Positions 1-8,077 of a DNA stretch of 26,684 nt are shown one piece after another. The translations under genes and the position numbers were made by a program. Source of the stretch: an uncultured Planctomycetaceae bacterium (GTDB lineage: Bacteria; Planctomycetota; Planctomycetia; Pirellulales; Pirellulaceae); assembly GCA_903927685.1 (NCBI GenBank), contig CAIYOB010000172.1, positions 1 through 26,684 of the forward strand. The letters are read 5' to 3'. Position 1 is the first letter of the stretch. Every line of letters starts with the position of its first letter. Below the pieces are notes generated by a model, which saw only the letters and a program-made list of their open reading frames with translations, was not told the DNA's origin and did not search any database.

Positions 1-2288
1 ATGTCGTCGGGCGGCTTCAGGTCGCCGGTCGCCTGGCGGACGACACTCCGCAGCCGGTCGCGATCCCGGCCTTGGATCAGGGCGTGAAACCGGAACAGCC
101 CCCGCAGTTTGGCCATCGGCGCGGGAGCCGGCCCCAGGATGCGGAACTCCTTGGCGGCCGCTTCCTCGCCCAGGCCCTGCGGATACGCGGCTTTCGCCGC
201 GGCCTCCCAGGCCTGCCGCAATTGCTGGACGACGTGTTCGGCAAAGTGTTCGGTCGCCATTTCCGACGGGCCGCGGACGACCAGGCGGATCATGGCCGCG
301 GCGGGCGGGTAGTAGAACTCGGCGCGGACGGGCAGTTCCTGCTGGGCGAACGCGGCAAAATCGTGCCGGGCCGCCGCTTGGATCGCCTCATGCTCGGGGC
401 TGAAGGTCTGGACCAGCACCAGGCCGCCTTTATCACCGCGTCCGGTGCGGCCGGCCACCTGCGTCACCAATTGGAACGTCCGTTCGGCGGCGCGAAAATC
501 GGGAAAGTGCAGCGCGGTGTCCGCATTGATCACGCCCACCAGCGTGACGTTGGGGAAGTCCAGGCCCTTGGCGATCATCTGCGTGCCCAGCAGGATCTTG
601 ATTTCGCCGGCGCGGAACCGGGCGAACGCCTGTTCGTGGCTGCCCGGCCGCTGCATGCTGTCCGAATCCATCCGCAGGCACGGCGCGTACGGGAAGCGGG
701 CCCGGACCTCCTGCTCCAGCTTCTGCGTGCCCAGGCCGGCGTAGCGGATGCCGGCCGAGCCGCACTGAGGACAGACGCTGGGGGCCGTGGCCATGTAGTC
801 GCAATAGTGGCAGATCGCCTTGTTCTCCTCCCGATGATGGGTCAGCGGAATGTCGCAATCGGCACAGCGGACGACGTGCCCGCAACCCGGGCACTGGATA
901 CTGGTGGCGTAACCCCGCCGGTTCAGCAGCAGGATGATCTGGCCGTCTTCCTGCAGCGCTCGCTGCATGGACTGATACAACTGCCGGCTGATCGCCCCCC
1001 CATGATAGAACCCTTTGCCCGCGACCCGCAGGTCGACCACCGTCACATCCGGCAGCGGCCGCTGGAGCACACGCCGGGGCATTTCCAGCAACTCGAATTC
1101 ACCTGTCTGGGCACGCTGCCAGCTGTCCAGCGAAGGCGTGGCGGACCCCAGCACCAGGGGGACGTTTTCGGCGCGAGCCCGCCACAAGGCGACCTCGCGG
1201 GCGTGATACCGCGGCGCGAGATCCTGCTTGAACGACCCGTCGTGCTCCTCGTCCAGGATGATCATCCCCAGGTGCGGCGTGGGCGCGAAGACCGCGCTGC
1301 GGGCGCCGACCACCACCTGGACTTCGCCGCCGGCAATCCGCTCCCAGTGCCAATGCCGCTCGGCGTCGCTCAGATGGCTGTGCAGCACGGCCACGCGGTC
1401 AAAACGGGCCCGGAACCGCTGGCAGGTCTGCGGCGTCAAGCTGATCTCCGGGACCAAAACGATCGCCTGCCGCCCGAACCCGACCATCTCCTCGATCGCC
1501 CGGATATAGACCTCTGTCTTGCCACTGCCGGTGACGCCGTGGATCAGCAAGGTGTGGTGCCGACCCGAGTTCAGGGCCTCCAGCATCCGGTCCAACGTTT
1601 GCTGCTGGTCCGGATTCAAGTCGTGCCGCTGCTCGCGGGCGTAAGGTTGCTCCTCCAAGTCGCCCTTGCGCACCCGCCGCGATTCCTCGACGACCAGGCC
1701 CTGGTCGCGAAGCCGTTGGATGGGAGCCAGGCTGCAGCGGGCGGCGCGCGACAACTGCTGAGGCGTCAGCGGCTCGGGCGAAGCCGCCAGGATCTTGAGG
1801 GCGTGCAACTGTTTGTCCGGCAGTTCGAGCTGGGTCAACTTTGCGGTCACCTGGGTCGGGACGCGCAGGAAAGTCACCGCCCGCGTGCCCGCATGCCCAC
1901 GGACTCCGGCCGGCACGACGGCGTCCAACACGACGCCCCAGGGGCACAGGTAGTAGTCCGCCATCCATTGGGTCAGACGCAACATCCCCGACGTCAACAG
2001 CGGGCGGTCGTCCACCAGGTCGGCGACGTCCTTGAGCGCTCGGCCGCCCGCCACCCGATGCTCCAGTGCGACGCAATAGCCCGTCATGGACCGGTCGCCG
2101 CGTCCCAGCGGCACACGGACGCGGCGGCCCGCGGACACGGCGGCCCGCAACCGCTCGGGGACACGATAGTCGAAAGGCCCGAACGGGGCCTCGGAGAACA
2201 CGACCGTCGCGACGTACGCTTCCGCCGCATCGTCGATCTCCCAGGCAGGGACATCGGTCGGAAACAGGGATTGCTGCTGGCGGGCCAT
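1..2288 (-). CDS. priA: Primosomal protein N' (replication restart helicase PriA), C-terminus cut by window edge
   Basis: PriA is a superfamily-2 3'-5' DNA helicase that recognises stalled forks and reloads the replisome. Reading the minus strand from the ATG at 2288 gives 762 codons without a stop, running off the left edge. Seen in the translation: an N-terminal DNA-binding region (AYVATVVFSEAPFGPFDYRV, about residue 25 on), Walker A GVTGSGKTE at 251-259, a DEEH box at 346-349, and a zinc-binding insert with eight cysteines in four CxxC pairs (C466 to C509). The helicase C-terminal motifs GTQMIAKGLDFPNVTLVG and QVAGRTGRG follow. PriA proteins are usually about 730-800 residues, so little is missing. 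It is divergent from nadD. The frame is open across the insert and all helicase motifs are intact, so identification is secure. A long open frame on the opposite strand is a GC-rich shadow. Confidence 0.96.
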   Translation of the reverse strand, partial: MARQQQSLFPTDVPAWEIDDAAEAYVATVVFSEAPFGPFDYRVPERLRAAVSAGRRVRVPLGRGDRSMTGYCVALEHRVAGGRALKDVADLVDDRPLLTSGMLRLTQWMADYYLCPWGVVLDAVVPAGVRGHAGTRAVTFLRVPTQVTAKLTQLELPDKQLHALKILAASPEPLTPQQLSRAARCSLAPIQRLRDQGLVVEESRRVRKGDLEEQPYAREQRHDLNPDQQQTLDRMLEALNSGRHHTLLIHGVTGSGKTEVYIRAIEEMVGFGRQAIVLVPEISLTPQTCQRFRARFDRVAVLHSHLSDAERHWHWERIAGGEVQVVVGARSAVFAPTPHLGMIILDEEHDGSFKQDLAPRYHAREVALWRARAENVPLVLGSATPSLDSWQRAQTGEFELLEMPRRVLQRPLPDVTVVDLRVAGKGFYHGGAISRQLYQSMQRALQEDGQIILLLNRRGYATSIQCPGCGHVVRCADCDIPLTHHREENKAICHYCDYMATAPSVCPQCGSAGIRYAGLGTQKLEQEVRARFPYAPCLRMDSDSMQRPGSHEQAFARFRAGEIKILLGTQMIAKGLDFPNVTLVGVINADTALHFPDFRAAERTFQLVTQVAGRTGRGDKGGLVLVQTFSPEHEAIQAAARHDFAAFAQQELPVRAEFYYPPAAAMIRLVVRGPSEMATEHFAEHVVQQLRQAWEAAAKAAYPQGLGEEAAAKEFRILGPAPAPMAKLRGLFRFHALIQGRDRDRLRSVVRQATGDLKPPDD

Positions 2289-2300
2289 GCTTGGAGTTAG

Positions 2301-2378
2301 GAAACCTTGCTGACGCTTCGGGTTACGAAACCTCGCTGACGCTTCGGGTTACGAGATCAGGGAGGCGCTTCGGATTAC
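2301..2378. repeat. Three tandem copies of a 26-bp intergenic repeat
   Basis: Units lie at 2301-2326, 2327-2352 and 2353-2378. Units 1 and 2 differ by one base and share the core gctgacgcttcgggttac. Unit 3 is more diverged but keeps gcgcttcggattac. A further near-copy of the core lies at 22902-22921, so the motif is dispersed as well as tandem. It sits between the divergent starts of priA and nadD. Function is unknown. Confidence 0.85.
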
Positions 2379-2392
2379 GAGCCGCTCGGCTC
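2379..2392. repeat. Small hairpin next to the tandem repeats
   Basis: The sequence gagcc-gctc-ggctc forms a perfect 5-bp stem with a 4-base loop immediately after the third 26-bp repeat unit. It is too short and lacks a T-tract to be called a terminator. It may be part of the repeat element. Confidence 0.4.
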
Positions 2393-2466
2393 AGGCCGGA
2401 CAATGTAGTCAAGTTCAACCGCACCTGTTACGATACCAGACAACACAACCCAAGGGCAGATGAGCT

Positions 2467-3090
2467 ATGCGTGTCGGCATCTTCGGCGGAACCTTCGATC
2501 CGGTGCATTACGGGCACCTGCTGCTGGCGGAAACGTGCCGCGAGCAATGCCGGCTGGATCAGGTGCAGTTCATGCCGGCGTCGATTCCGCCGCACAAGCA
2601 GCAGTGGCGGTTGACGTCCGCCCCGCGGCGGTTGGAGATGCTGCGGCTGGCAATCGCCGGCCACGCGGCATTTGTCATCTCGGAACTGGAAATCGAGCGC
2701 GGCGGCGTGACGTATACGGTGGACACCCTGACGACGCTTCGAGAACGACGACCTCTGGACGAGTTATTCTTCCTGATGGGGGCCGATTCGCTCCGCGATC
2801 TGCCGGGCTGGCGTCAGGCGGCGAGGATTTGCGAACTGGCGGTCCCCGTGGTCGTCCGCCGGCGCGACACGCCGGAGCCGGATTTCGGGGTACTGGGCGA
2901 CATGGTGTCCGCCTCGCGACTGGACGAGATCCGCAGTCACCAGGTGCAAATGCCGCTGGTCGAGTTCAGCAGCACGGCCATCCGCCAGGCGGTGGCCGCG
3001 GGGCGGAGCATCCGCTATCAAACTCCGCGGGCCGTCGAAATGTACATCCACACGCAAGGTCTGTATCGCAGCGAGGGCAGTCCCGCATGA
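2467..3090 (+). CDS. nadD: Nicotinate-nucleotide adenylyltransferase NadD
   Basis: NadD transfers AMP from ATP to nicotinate mononucleotide to make deamido-NAD, the penultimate cytoplasmic step of NAD synthesis. The 207-residue product has the usual length for the family. It begins MRVGIFGGTFDPVHYGH: the GGTFDPVH loop and the nucleotidyltransferase (H/T)xGH motif at H14-H17 are intact. PPHK at 41-44, MGADS at 104-108 and the C-terminal FSSTAIR at 167-173 (the family's SST-IR motif) complete the signature. The start is fixed by this N-terminal strand, although the upstream Shine-Dalgarno sequence is weak. The stop overlaps the next start (ATGA at 3087-3090), implying translational coupling with the aminohydrolase. 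In many bacteria nadD instead sits beside obg or rsfS, so this neighbourhood is somewhat different. Confidence 0.96.
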   Translation: MRVGIFGGTFDPVHYGHLLLAETCREQCRLDQVQFMPASIPPHKQQWRLTSAPRRLEMLRLAIAGHAAFVISELEIERGGVTYTVDTLTTLRERRPLDELFFLMGADSLRDLPGWRQAARICELAVPVVVRRRDTPEPDFGVLGDMVSASRLDEIRSHQVQMPLVEFSSTAIRQAVAAGRSIRYQTPRAVEMYIHTQGLYRSEGSPA

Positions 3091-4325
3091 TCCCGTTTCG
3101 CGATGTCGGTATGCACACCTACGCGGTCCGAGCTCGTTGGTTGTTCCCGATCGACGGTCCGCCGATTCCGGATGGGATTTTGACCCTGGCGGGCGGTCGA
3201 ATTGCCGCGGTGGGGGAAAACGTCTCAGGCAATCCGCCGCGGGACCTGGGCAATGTCGCCGTGCTGCCCGGCCTCATCAACTCCCACACGCATTTGGAAT
3301 TTAGCGGCTTGTCCGCGCCCCTGGGGCGTCCGGGGATGCCCTTCACCGATTGGCTGGCGGCGGTCGTGACGTGGCGCCGGCAAGAACTGGCCGAACCCGA
3401 TGCGGCCGAGCGGCGCGAGCAGGCCGCCCGGCGAGGCCTGGACGAAGTCGCCCGCACCGGCACGGCTGCGGTCGGGGAAGTCGCTTCGCCCGGCTGGCCC
3501 GAGGCCGCGTTTCAGGACAGCCCGGTCGAGACGACGGTGTTCTTTGAATTACTGGGCTTGGCGCCGCAACGCGTGGAACCGCTGCTGGCCAGTGCCGCCG
3601 CTCATCTGGCGAATCCCGCAGCGTCCGCCCGGTGGCGTGCTGGACTGGCGCCCCATGCACCCTATACGGTCAGCCTGGAACTGCTGGCGCGAACCTGCCC
3701 GTTGAGTCGGCAGTCTCAGGCTCCGGTCGCGCTGCACTTGGCCGAATCCCGCGAAGAATTAGAACTGCTGCAGTCCGGGACCGGGCCGTTCGTGCCCCTG
3801 CTGCAGTCCTTTGACGCGTGGTACCCCGATGTGCTGCCGCGCGGGACCAGGCCGTTGGATTTTCTTCGCGTCCTGGGGCAAGCCCATCGCGCCCTGGTGA
3901 TTCACGGCAACTACCTGAGCCCCGAGGAAATCACGTTTCTCGCCGCCCGGAGCGCTCGCATGTCGCTGGTCTACTGTCCGCGGACCCATGCGTACTTTGA
4001 GCACGAACCGTATCCACTGCCCACGCTGCTGGCGGCGGGCGTGAACGTCGCCGTCGGCACGGATTCCCGCGCCTCGAATCCGGACCTGGACGTGTGGGAG
4101 GAATTGCGGCACGTCCACCGGCAATTTGGACGTACCGTAGCCCCCGGCGAAATCCTGCGGATGGGAACCCAGGCGGGGGCCGCCGCGTTGGGTATCGACC
4201 GGGACTACGGCACGCTGTCGCCGGGCAAGGCGGCCACGCTGACGCTGGTGCCGCTGCCCGAGCGCGACGCCTCCGACCCGTACGAATTGCTGTTCGATTC
4301 GCCCGGCCACGGAAAACCGTTCTAA
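3087..4325 (+). CDS. Amidohydrolase-superfamily amino/chlorohydrolase (cytosine deaminase/TrzN/MtaD-like)
   Basis: This 412-residue metal-dependent hydrolase belongs to the branch that contains SAH/MTA deaminase, guanine deaminase, aminodeoxyfutalosine deaminase and triazine hydrolases. Visible metal and catalytic residues are SHTH (H67, H69), APHAPYT (H190), LHLAES (H217, E220), IHGNYL (H273) and GTDS (D326). The C-terminal LSPGKAATLTLV returns to the small beta-sandwich domain. The start used is the ATG overlapping the nadD stop; an in-frame ATG at 3111 is a plausible alternative. The same frame stays open upstream to 2460, but that part lies inside nadD in another frame. The family deaminates or dechlorinates nitrogen heterocycles and nucleosides, and the exact substrate cannot be read here. 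Aminodeoxyfutalosine deaminase (MqnF-like, menaquinone) is one possibility, not demonstrated, and no other men or mqn gene is present. Confidence 0.85.
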   Translation: MIPFRDVGMHTYAVRARWLFPIDGPPIPDGILTLAGGRIAAVGENVSGNPPRDLGNVAVLPGLINSHTHLEFSGLSAPLGRPGMPFTDWLAAVVTWRRQELAEPDAAERREQAARRGLDEVARTGTAAVGEVASPGWPEAAFQDSPVETTVFFELLGLAPQRVEPLLASAAAHLANPAASARWRAGLAPHAPYTVSLELLARTCPLSRQSQAPVALHLAESREELELLQSGTGPFVPLLQSFDAWYPDVLPRGTRPLDFLRVLGQAHRALVIHGNYLSPEEITFLAARSARMSLVYCPRTHAYFEHEPYPLPTLLAAGVNVAVGTDSRASNPDLDVWEELRHVHRQFGRTVAPGEILRMGTQAGAAALGIDRDYGTLSPGKAATLTLVPLPERDASDPYELLFDSPGHGKPF

Positions 4326-4390
4326 GAAAGCTGCGGCTGAATCGTTCTTGAGTTGGCAGGCAGCTTGGGCTTGTTCCACGGCAAGAGACC

Positions 4391-4906
4391 ATGACCAGCA
4401 AACGGGACGGTGGTGATGCGGCTTGGTTCGAGTCCGTCGTGCGCGAGTACGAAGGGCCGCTGGTCCGCTATGCGCAGCGGTTGCTGGGCGACGGCCATCG
4501 GGCCCAGGATGTGGTCCAGGATACCTTCCTGAAACTCTGCCGCGAACCGCGAGACAAGCTGGCTGGCCGGCTGCGCGCCTGGTTATTCTCCGTGTGCCGC
4601 AACCGGGCGATGGACGTGCTGAAAAAGGAGCATCGCATGACGACACTCAGTGACCAACAGGCCCAAGCCTGCGTCGCCGGCGGCGGCGAGCCCGCGTCGG
4701 AACTGGAGCACCAGGAAGCGGTCGCCCGTGCGGCTGCCGTGCTGGCCGTGCTGCCGGCCAACCAGCAGGAGGTCATCCGCTTGAAACTCCAAGATGGCTT
4801 GAGCTATCGGGAGATCAGCGACGTGACCGGTTTGAGCGTCTCGAACGTCGGCTTCCTGATGCACCAAGGCATCAAGACGATCCGCCAGAAAATGGCTTGG
4901 GCTTGA
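4391..4906 (+). CDS. ECF-type RNA polymerase sigma factor
   Basis: This 171-residue sigma-70 family protein has only regions 2 and 4, the architecture of extracytoplasmic-function sigma factors. Region 2 spans about 12-85, with the core-binding and -10-recognition stretch AQDVVQDTFLKLC at 38-50 and LRAWLFSVCRNRAMD at 61-75. Region 4 spans about 110-168; its helix-turn-helix reads YREISDVTGLSVSNVGF at 139-155 and would contact the -35 element. A poorly conserved linker (86-108) joins them. The downstream membrane protein begins 21 bases after the stop and has an anti-sigma-like N-terminus, so the two are probably co-transcribed and functionally paired. Target promoters and inducing signal are unknown. 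I did not find a convincing autoregulated promoter in the short 4326-4390 gap. Confidence 0.93.
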   Translation: MTSKRDGGDAAWFESVVREYEGPLVRYAQRLLGDGHRAQDVVQDTFLKLCREPRDKLAGRLRAWLFSVCRNRAMDVLKKEHRMTTLSDQQAQACVAGGGEPASELEHQEAVARAAAVLAVLPANQQEVIRLKLQDGLSYREISDVTGLSVSNVGFLMHQGIKTIRQKMAWA

Positions 4907-4927
4907 CCCGGGAAAGGAATAATCGCC

Positions 4928-7306
4928 ATGTCTTTCGATCCCAATGACCCGCGAATCACGGCGTATGTACTGGACGAATTGGACGCCGGCCAGCGGCAGG
5001 CGTTCGAGGCCGAACTGGCGGTGTCGGGCGAGTTGCGGCAAGCGGTCGCGGCGACGCGTCAAGCGACGGAGCAACTGGCCGCAGAACTGCGGACCGAGCC
5101 ACTGGCGTCCCTGTCGGGGCCCCGGCGGGATTCGGTCTTGCAGGCCGCGCGAGCCCGGGACACCGCTGGCGCGACAGCGGGCCAGGCGATGCGATCGCCT
5201 GCGGGTCGCCGTGCCCGGTGGCTGTTGGGCGGCGCGGCAATCGCGGCCTCGCTGGTGGGCTTGTGCTGGGCCGGGTTCCAGGTGTACCGCCAGGCGAATC
5301 AACGCCAGCTGGCCGCCGTGACAGGGCCAGCGGACGCCTCGCGGGACCGCCGCGAGGAAGCCGAGGAACTGACCGCCGCGCTGACTCCGCAAGCCGCGCC
5401 GACCGAGGCGTTAGGGCTGGCTCCGGGGCGCACGAACTCGGACGAGTATGCTCGGCCGGCCGACGCACCGGTTCGAGAAGCGCCCGCGACAGTCGACAGT
5501 ATCCGCTTTCATGTCCAGCCGGCAGCGGCGGACGCGTCGCAACCGGTGGCTTCGTCTCCGTACGGCGGAGCGATGGCGGCCAGTGCACCCGCGCCGGCGG
5601 CGGGGATGGGGCCGGGGATGGGGATGGGAGGCATGCCCGGCGCCGCGCCGGCTCCCGGCGGTCCGATGCCCCCGGCGAGCATGATGGGGGGCGCGGGATA
5701 CGTGGGAGGCGACCCGGGAATGTCCATGGGAATGATGGGCAGTGCCCCCGCTCCGATGTCGATGGATGTTGCCGGTCAGTACGGGATGCCCGGGATGCCC
5801 GCGACCGGATTGGCGGAATATGAAGTGCCGCCCGGGACGCCCTTGCCGCCTGCCGACTATGGCCGCGGTCCCGGCCAGGGCGGCGACCAGTACCAGCCGA
5901 TCGTCGAGAACCCCTTTCAGGAAGTCAAGAACGAGCCGCTGTCGACGTTCTCGATCGACGTGGATACGGCGTCGTATTCAAAGGTCCGCATGGTCCTGAT
6001 GCAGCAAGGCGTGCTGCCTCGCCCCGACGCGGTGCGAATCGAAGAACTGGTCAATTACTTCACCTACGATTACGCCCCGCCGACCGGCGACGAGCCCTTC
6101 GCCTCGCACCTGGAAGTGGCGGAATGCCCGTGGGCGCCCGCTCACCGCTTGGTGCGTGTGGGCATCAAAGGCAAACAGATTGAACGCGACCAGAGGCCGA
6201 CCAGTAACCTAGTGTTCCTGCTGGACGTCTCCGGTTCGATGAACGAGCCGAACAAGCTGCCGCTGGTCAAGCACGGGATGAAACTGCTGGTCGACCAGTT
6301 GGGCGAGAACGATCAAGTGGCAATCGTCGTCTACGCCGGCGCCGCGGGCCTGGTCCTCGACTCGACGACCGGCGACCGCAAGCAGGTCATCCTGGACGCG
6401 TTGGACCGGCTGCACGCCGGCGGATCGACCAATGGCGGCGACGGGATTCGACTCGCTTACCAGACCGCCCTGGACCACTTCGTCCGCGGCGGCGTCAACC
6501 GGGTGATCCTGTGCACCGACGGCGATTTCAACGTGGGTGTCACGGGCACGGACGAACTGGTCCGGATGGCCGAGCAGAACGCCAAGACGGGCGTGTTCCT
6601 CTCGGTGCTCGGCTTCGGCATGGGCAACCACAACGACGCGATGCTGGAGCAGGTTTCCGGCAAGGGGAACGGCAACTATGCGTTTATCGACACCGAGGCT
6701 GAGGCCCGCAAGGTGCTGATCGAACAGATGACCGGCACGCTGATCACGATCGCCAAGGACGTCAAGATCCAGGTCGAGTTCAATCCCCAGCGGGTCGCGG
6801 CCTACCGCCTGATCGGCTACGAAAACCGGATCCTGGCGGCGCAGGACTTCAACGATGACAAGAAGGACGCCGGGGAAATCGGTGCCGGCCACACGGTGAC
6901 GGCTTTGTACGAGATCGTCCCCGCCGGAGCGGAGAGCGGAGTTTCGCTCCCGCCGGTCGACGAGTTGAAGTATCAGCCAAAGAACGAGCCCACCACGACG
7001 GCCGGCAGTGACGAAATGCTGACCTTGAAAATCCGCTACAAGCAACCCGACGGGGACACGAGCAGCAAGCTCGAATTCCCGCTGCGGGACGAGGGCCGCC
7101 GGTTCGGCCAGGCGACCCGGGATTTCCGTTTCGCGGCCAGCGTCGCGGCGTTCGGAATGCTGCTCCGCAATTCGCCGCACCGCGGCAACGCCTCGTTTGC
7201 CGGCGTCCAGGAGATCGCCGCCGAGGCAGCCAGCGGCGATAGCAGCGGCTATCGCGACGAGTTCCTGCGGATGCTGGCCAAGGCCAAGGAATTGGCGGGG
7301 CAGTGA
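4928..7306 (+). CDS. Membrane protein with anti-sigma-like N-terminus and YfbK-type von Willebrand factor A module
   Basis: The 792-residue product has several parts. Residues 1-60 (DPRITAYVLDELDAGQRQAF) resemble the short helical N-terminus of anti-sigma factors but lack a zinc-binding HxxxCxxC. A single hydrophobic segment follows at about 97-119. A Gly/Pro/Met-rich linker occupies about 213-295. The von Willebrand N-terminal domain begins near NPFQEV (about 328). The vWA domain has an intact MIDAS: DVSGS (433-437), the Thr of GGSTNGG and the Asp of CTDGDFN (near 530). A DUF3520-like C-terminus runs from about residue 610. Such vWA proteins bind protein ligands through a divalent metal. Placed 21 bases after an ECF sigma gene with a good AAGGA site (4914-4918), it is likely the sigma factor's membrane partner, with the vWA part outside the cytoplasm. 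The anti-sigma role is inferred. Confidence 0.88.
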   Translation: MSFDPNDPRITAYVLDELDAGQRQAFEAELAVSGELRQAVAATRQATEQLAAELRTEPLASLSGPRRDSVLQAARARDTAGATAGQAMRSPAGRRARWLLGGAAIAASLVGLCWAGFQVYRQANQRQLAAVTGPADASRDRREEAEELTAALTPQAAPTEALGLAPGRTNSDEYARPADAPVREAPATVDSIRFHVQPAAADASQPVASSPYGGAMAASAPAPAAGMGPGMGMGGMPGAAPAPGGPMPPASMMGGAGYVGGDPGMSMGMMGSAPAPMSMDVAGQYGMPGMPATGLAEYEVPPGTPLPPADYGRGPGQGGDQYQPIVENPFQEVKNEPLSTFSIDVDTASYSKVRMVLMQQGVLPRPDAVRIEELVNYFTYDYAPPTGDEPFASHLEVAECPWAPAHRLVRVGIKGKQIERDQRPTSNLVFLLDVSGSMNEPNKLPLVKHGMKLLVDQLGENDQVAIVVYAGAAGLVLDSTTGDRKQVILDALDRLHAGGSTNGGDGIRLAYQTALDHFVRGGVNRVILCTDGDFNVGVTGTDELVRMAEQNAKTGVFLSVLGFGMGNHNDAMLEQVSGKGNGNYAFIDTEAEARKVLIEQMTGTLITIAKDVKIQVEFNPQRVAAYRLIGYENRILAAQDFNDDKKDAGEIGAGHTVTALYEIVPAGAESGVSLPPVDELKYQPKNEPTTTAGSDEMLTLKIRYKQPDGDTSSKLEFPLRDEGRRFGQATRDFRFAASVAAFGMLLRNSPHRGNASFAGVQEIAAEAASGDSSGYRDEFLRMLAKAKELAGQ

Positions 7307-7392
7307 GGGCCGGCGAGTCCGCGGGCCTGTCCGAGATTGCGTGTTCCCGCCGGGCCGGCGATAATCGGCGGAACCAGCAAGCGGAGGAGCCC

Positions 7393-7971
7393 ATGCCAGA
7401 TCAGACCACGTTGCCGACCGAAGACGACCTCAAGAGACTGCCCCTACTGGCAATCGTCGCCTACGCAGTGCGGTGCGCCAGACGAGCACTGCCGGTCGTT
7501 GACGCGGTGCCGAGTTTTGCCACGCATGGAGCGGCTGTCAAACAGGCGATTTTCTTTGTCGAGCGGTTCTGCGCCGGCGAGGACCTGAACGTTGCTCCCG
7601 ACGCTGGCGAGCGCGCCGCGACTGCTGCCGGCCGCACCGCCGCCGTCGCCCAGTCCTTCGCCGGCGGCCCCGCCCTCGCCCTCGCCGCGGGGGCTGCCCA
7701 GGCTGCGGCCCAAGCGGCCGCCGCCGTCGAGGACTCCTGGGCCGACCCCGCGTCCGCGGTCCGCGCCGTCCGTGCCGCCACGTACGCCGCAGGGCGGGCT
7801 GGCCGCGCTGTTGCCCCCGACCGCTCCGCCGCTGTCAATGCGGCCGCCCGAGCCGACTACGACCGGCTGCTGGGGCTGAATCCAGGTACCTATCCTGAAC
7901 TGGGCCAGCCAATCGACCCGACCGAGAACGGCCCGCTGGGCCCGCTCTGGCCCGAAGGACCGCCAAAGTGA
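7393..7971 (+). CDS. Alanine-rich protein of unknown function
   Basis: I do not recognise a characterised family. The 192-residue product starts at an ATG preceded by GGAGGAG (7383-7389). The frame also opens at a GTG (7303) overlapping the previous stop, but the extra 30 residues look like non-coding sequence. The N-terminus contains LPLLAIVAYAVRCARRALP (about 17-35), followed by a helical segment. From about residue 70 to 155 the protein is strongly Ala-rich and looks like amphipathic helices. The C-terminus ends in GPLGPLWPEGPPK. There is no signal peptide, so it is probably cytoplasmic. From memory, proteins with this N-terminal pattern and a GPLWPEG-type ending recur as paralogues in planctomycete genomes. 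That should be treated as unverified. Confidence 0.7.
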   Translation: MPDQTTLPTEDDLKRLPLLAIVAYAVRCARRALPVVDAVPSFATHGAAVKQAIFFVERFCAGEDLNVAPDAGERAATAAGRTAAVAQSFAGGPALALAAGAAQAAAQAAAAVEDSWADPASAVRAVRAATYAAGRAGRAVAPDRSAAVNAAARADYDRLLGLNPGTYPELGQPIDPTENGPLGPLWPEGPPK

Positions 7972-8008
7972 CCGCCGAAGCTCCGGAGGGAACACGTCGC
8001 ACGCTTTC

Positions 8009-8033
8009 ACCTCCCCCGCGCAGCGGGGGAGGT
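8009..8033. repeat. Strong 10-bp-stem hairpin in a repeat-like stretch
   Basis: acctcccccg and cggggg aggt pair perfectly over 10 bp around the loop cgcag. There is no T-run on either side, so a classical intrinsic terminator is not supported. The hairpin lies between the 3' ends of the alanine-rich gene and a convergent gene fragment. The surrounding sequence (7995-8065) resembles a dispersed intergenic repeat rather than coding sequence. Confidence 0.75.
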
Positions 8034-8077
8034 CGGACGCGGTAGCGGCCGGGTGGGGGCAGCCCAGTTGGCAATAA

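Noticed and set aside
72..2300. A 742-codon plus-strand open frame
   Set aside because: It is antisense to priA, whose helicase and zinc motifs are unmistakable. The Arg/Gly/Gln-rich translation has no family marks.
2460..3086. N-terminal extension of the aminohydrolase frame
   Set aside because: It overlaps nadD in another frame and translates to low-complexity Gly/Arg/Ala sequence. The ATGA start at 3087 is the natural one.
8009..8033. Hairpin as an intrinsic terminator
   Set aside because: The stem is strong but no T-tract follows on either strand, and the flanking sequence looks repetitive. Kept as a repeat only.
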